A DNA stretch of 54,725 nt from Hyphomicrobiales bacterium (GTDB lineage Bacteria > Pseudomonadota > Alphaproteobacteria > Rhizobiales > Beijerinckiaceae). The stretch spans positions 1-54,725 of the forward strand of contig SEEM01000019.1 of assembly GCA_004144595.1 (NCBI GenBank), written 5' to 3'. Below, piece by piece: positions 52,940 through 54,725 of this stretch. A model generated the notes under the pieces. The model was given only the letters and a program-made list of their open reading frames with translations. It ran no database searches and was not told where the DNA came from. Numbering within the stretch: position 1 is the stretch's first letter; each line of letters starts with the position of its first letter. The translations under genes were made by a program, and so were the position numbers.

Positions 52940-53995
52940 ATGGATTTCTTCAGCGACAACACCGCCGCCGCCAGCCCCCGCGTCATAGCCGCGCTCGCCG
53001 CCGCCAATGCCGGCGCCGCCTCGCCCTATGGCAAGGACGACTGGACGCGCCGCGTCGAGGAGCGCTTCGCCGCGATCTTCGAGCGCGAGGTCGCGGTCTT
53101 CCTCGTGCTGACCGGCACGGCGGCGAACGCGCTGGCGCTGGCCAGCATCGTCAAGCCCTGGGGCGCGATCCTCACCCATGAGGAGGCCCATGTCGTCGAG
53201 GACGAATGCGGCGCGCCGGAATTCTTCACCAATGGCGCCAAGCTGGTCGACCTGCCTGGCATCGGCGCCAAGCTGACGCCGGAAACGGTGACGAAGGCGC
53301 TGTCGCATCTGCGCGCCGGCGATTTCCATCAGGTCCAGGCGCAGGCGCTGACGATCACCCAGGCGACCGAATGCGGCACGATCTATACGCCGGCCGAGGT
53401 GCGCGCGCTGAAGGAGGCCGTGACGCCGCGTGGGTTGAAGCTGCACATGGACGGCGCCCGCTTCGCCAATGCGCTGGTCACGCTCGGCTGCACGCCGGCC
53501 GAGATCACCTGGAAGGCCGGCGTCGACGTCCTCTCCTTCGGCGGCACCAAGAATGGCGCGCTCGCGGCCGAGGCCGTGATCTTCTTCGACCCGGCCGAAG
53601 CCGAGGAAATGAAATGGCGCCGCAAGCGTGCCGGCCAGACGCTCTCCAAGGGCCGCGTCCTCGGCGCCCAGTTCGAGGGCCTGCTCGCCGACGAGCATTG
53701 GCTCGACCTCGCCCGCCATGCCAATGCCCGCGCCAAACGTCTGGCGGATTCGGTCAGCCAGGGCAGCGAGGCCCGTCTGGCTTGGCCCTGCCAGGCGAAC
53801 GAGGTCTTCCTGGTCCTGCCGCCCGCCGTGCAGGAACGTTTGAAGGCTGCCGGCATCGGGTATTACGACTGGTCGGCCCGCTCGCTGCCCCCGGAAGCGC
53901 CGCTCAAGGACGGCGAGGTCGTCGGCCGCTTCGTCATGTCCTTTGCGACGGAAGCGGAAGACGTCGAGAGCCTCATCACAGTGATCGCGGGTTGA
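52940..53995 (+). CDS. ltaE: low-specificity L-threonine aldolase
   Basis: PLP enzyme that splits L-threonine or L-allo-threonine to glycine and acetaldehyde. The 351-residue protein has the usual opening DFFSDNTAAASPRVIAAL, the PLP-stacking histidine H84 in EEAHVVEDE, HMDGARFANA with D171, and the PLP lysine K204 in SFGGTKNG. Fold type I and family length fit. The frame begins upstream at 52904, but the ATG at 52940 is the family start, although its ribosome-binding site is not obvious. It may serve glycine supply beside serine synthesis, or threonine breakdown. Confidence 0.92.
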   Translation: MDFFSDNTAAASPRVIAALAAANAGAASPYGKDDWTRRVEERFAAIFEREVAVFLVLTGTAANALALASIVKPWGAILTHEEAHVVEDECGAPEFFTNGAKLVDLPGIGAKLTPETVTKALSHLRAGDFHQVQAQALTITQATECGTIYTPAEVRALKEAVTPRGLKLHMDGARFANALVTLGCTPAEITWKAGVDVLSFGGTKNGALAAEAVIFFDPAEAEEMKWRRKRAGQTLSKGRVLGAQFEGLLADEHWLDLARHANARAKRLADSVSQGSEARLAWPCQANEVFLVLPPAVQERLKAAGIGYYDWSARSLPPEAPLKDGEVVGRFVMSFATEAEDVESLITVIAG

Positions 53996-54088
53996 ATGGG
54001 CGCATTTGCGCCCCGTTTCCAGCCGCATACCTGCCGCAATCCCTAACAAGACTAAGTGCCGAGCAGTCAGTCGTTAAGGGAATTTGGC

Positions 54089-54725
54089 ATGGCAGATCGT
54101 TCGACCGCACCGGGGCGCACCGCGCTGATGGGCCTGGTCGTGGCCGGCGCGATGGCCGGCATGACGGGCGCCGCCAGCGCCCAGTTCTATTATGACGATG
54201 ACGGGTATGACCCCTACCCGGTCTATGGCTACGGCTATCGTTATGATTACGGCTACGCCCCGCGCCGGCCGGTCGCCGTTCCGCGCGGGCCGGCTGCCGT
54301 CTCTGCTTATTCGGTGAATGGCATCGCCGCCCGCCGTTACGGGCTCGTTCGGATCGAGCGCACGCTCCGGCGCGACGACACCTATATCGTCGACGGCATC
54401 ACGCAGGGTGGCCAGCGCCAGCGCCTGATCCTCGACGCCTATCTCGGCGAGCTGATCCGCCGCATTCCCCTGCGCGGCCAACCGGCAGCCCCCAGCGTCG
54501 CCCGCGCCGACCCGCGCGAGGAACACGCTCCCCCGCGTCAGCGTCTCGTGCCGCAACCGCCGGAACGGCCGGCCGAACTGAAGCCACCGGCTGAGGCCAG
54601 CGCCCCGGCAACGACCGTTGTGCCTTCGCCGGCTGCGCCGCCTGCGCCCGAGCCCGCCGCGCCGGTCGAGAAGCGGCCGGCCGAGGCGAGCGCACCCGCG
54701 ACGACCTCCCCGCCATCCCCTGCTG
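54089..54725 (+). CDS. exported Tyr/Gly- and Pro/Ala-rich hypothetical protein, cut by the window end
   Basis: An open frame of 212 codons running off the window. A signal peptide (about 8-32, ending ASA-Q) is followed by a Tyr/Gly/Asp-rich stretch (FYYDDDGYDPYPVYGYGYRYDYGY). A short folded-looking segment (about 74-128, GIAARRYGLVRIERTLRRDDTYIVDG...AYLGELIRRI) follows, then a proline-alanine-rich tail in which PAEASAPATT occurs twice. The ATG at 54089 has TAAGGGA upstream. Envelope protein of unknown function; the C-terminus is not visible. Confidence 0.75.
   Translation, partial: MADRSTAPGRTALMGLVVAGAMAGMTGAASAQFYYDDDGYDPYPVYGYGYRYDYGYAPRRPVAVPRGPAAVSAYSVNGIAARRYGLVRIERTLRRDDTYIVDGITQGGQRQRLILDAYLGELIRRIPLRGQPAAPSVARADPREEHAPPRQRLVPQPPERPAELKPPAEASAPATTVVPSPAAPPAPEPAAPVEKRPAEASAPATTSPPSPA

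Overview
The window reads as chromosomal DNA from a GC-rich alphaproteobacterium of the order Hyphomicrobiales (Rhizobiales), closest in feel to Bosea and relatives. The reasons are gene order (serC-serA near purA; argH-lptM-lysA-TIGR02302 with divergent tlpA; phaR divergent from phaA-DUF1737-phaB; purL-bolA-grxD; gltB-gltD), strong G/C preference at third codon positions, two exact TTAA-N7-TTAA boxes of the CtrA cell-cycle regulator type, and abundant short palindromic intergenic repeats. The genus is inference; no 16S or other marker lies in the window.

Layout. 1-4.4 kb: serine biosynthesis (serC behind a structured leader, then serA), a secreted class A beta-lactamase and a small MITE-like element. 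4.4-10.3 kb: EamA exporter, class I glutamine amidotransferase, exported DUF4139 protein, dual-specificity-type phosphatase and an M20 amidohydrolase. 10.3-15.5 kb: a structured RNA candidate ending in a terminator just before purA, then a membrane-anchored hypothetical, ispA, mtgA and rpmF. 15.5-18.3 kb: an EAL protein with a decayed GGDEF domain, preceded by a CtrA box, and a lower-GC hypothetical gene between two copies of a palindrome. 18.3-21.5 kb: PHB synthesis genes. 21.5-30.9 kb: two transporters, the argH-lptM-lysA-TIGR02302 series with a repeat in every gap, and tlpA. 31-34.4 kb: NodU/CmcH-type carbamoyltransferase, DUF1272 protein, zeta-like kinase, grxD and bolA. 34.4-41 kb: purL, thioesterase, NDUFAF5-like methyltransferase, galU/galE and rnk. 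41-46 kb: lytic transglycosylase with a CtrA box, SGNH/DUF459 protein, ABC-F ATPase and a frameshifted YCII gene. 46-54.7 kb: gltBD, threonine aldolase and a gene cut by the window end.

Most genes serve core amino acid, purine, envelope, carbon-storage and Fe-S functions. I see no rRNA, tRNA, CRISPR array, transposase or prophage, and no clear new multi-gene defence or biosynthetic system. The most interesting material is regulatory or repetitive: two CtrA boxes with nearby GANTC sites, the RNA candidate before purA, the serC leader, several families of dispersed palindromes, and the gltB upstream region (possible sigma-54 promoter, perfect dyad, 22-codon ORF). Among proteins, the beta-lactamase with altered motifs, the EAL/decayed-GGDEF protein and the methyltransferase without a glycine-rich motif deserve a second look.
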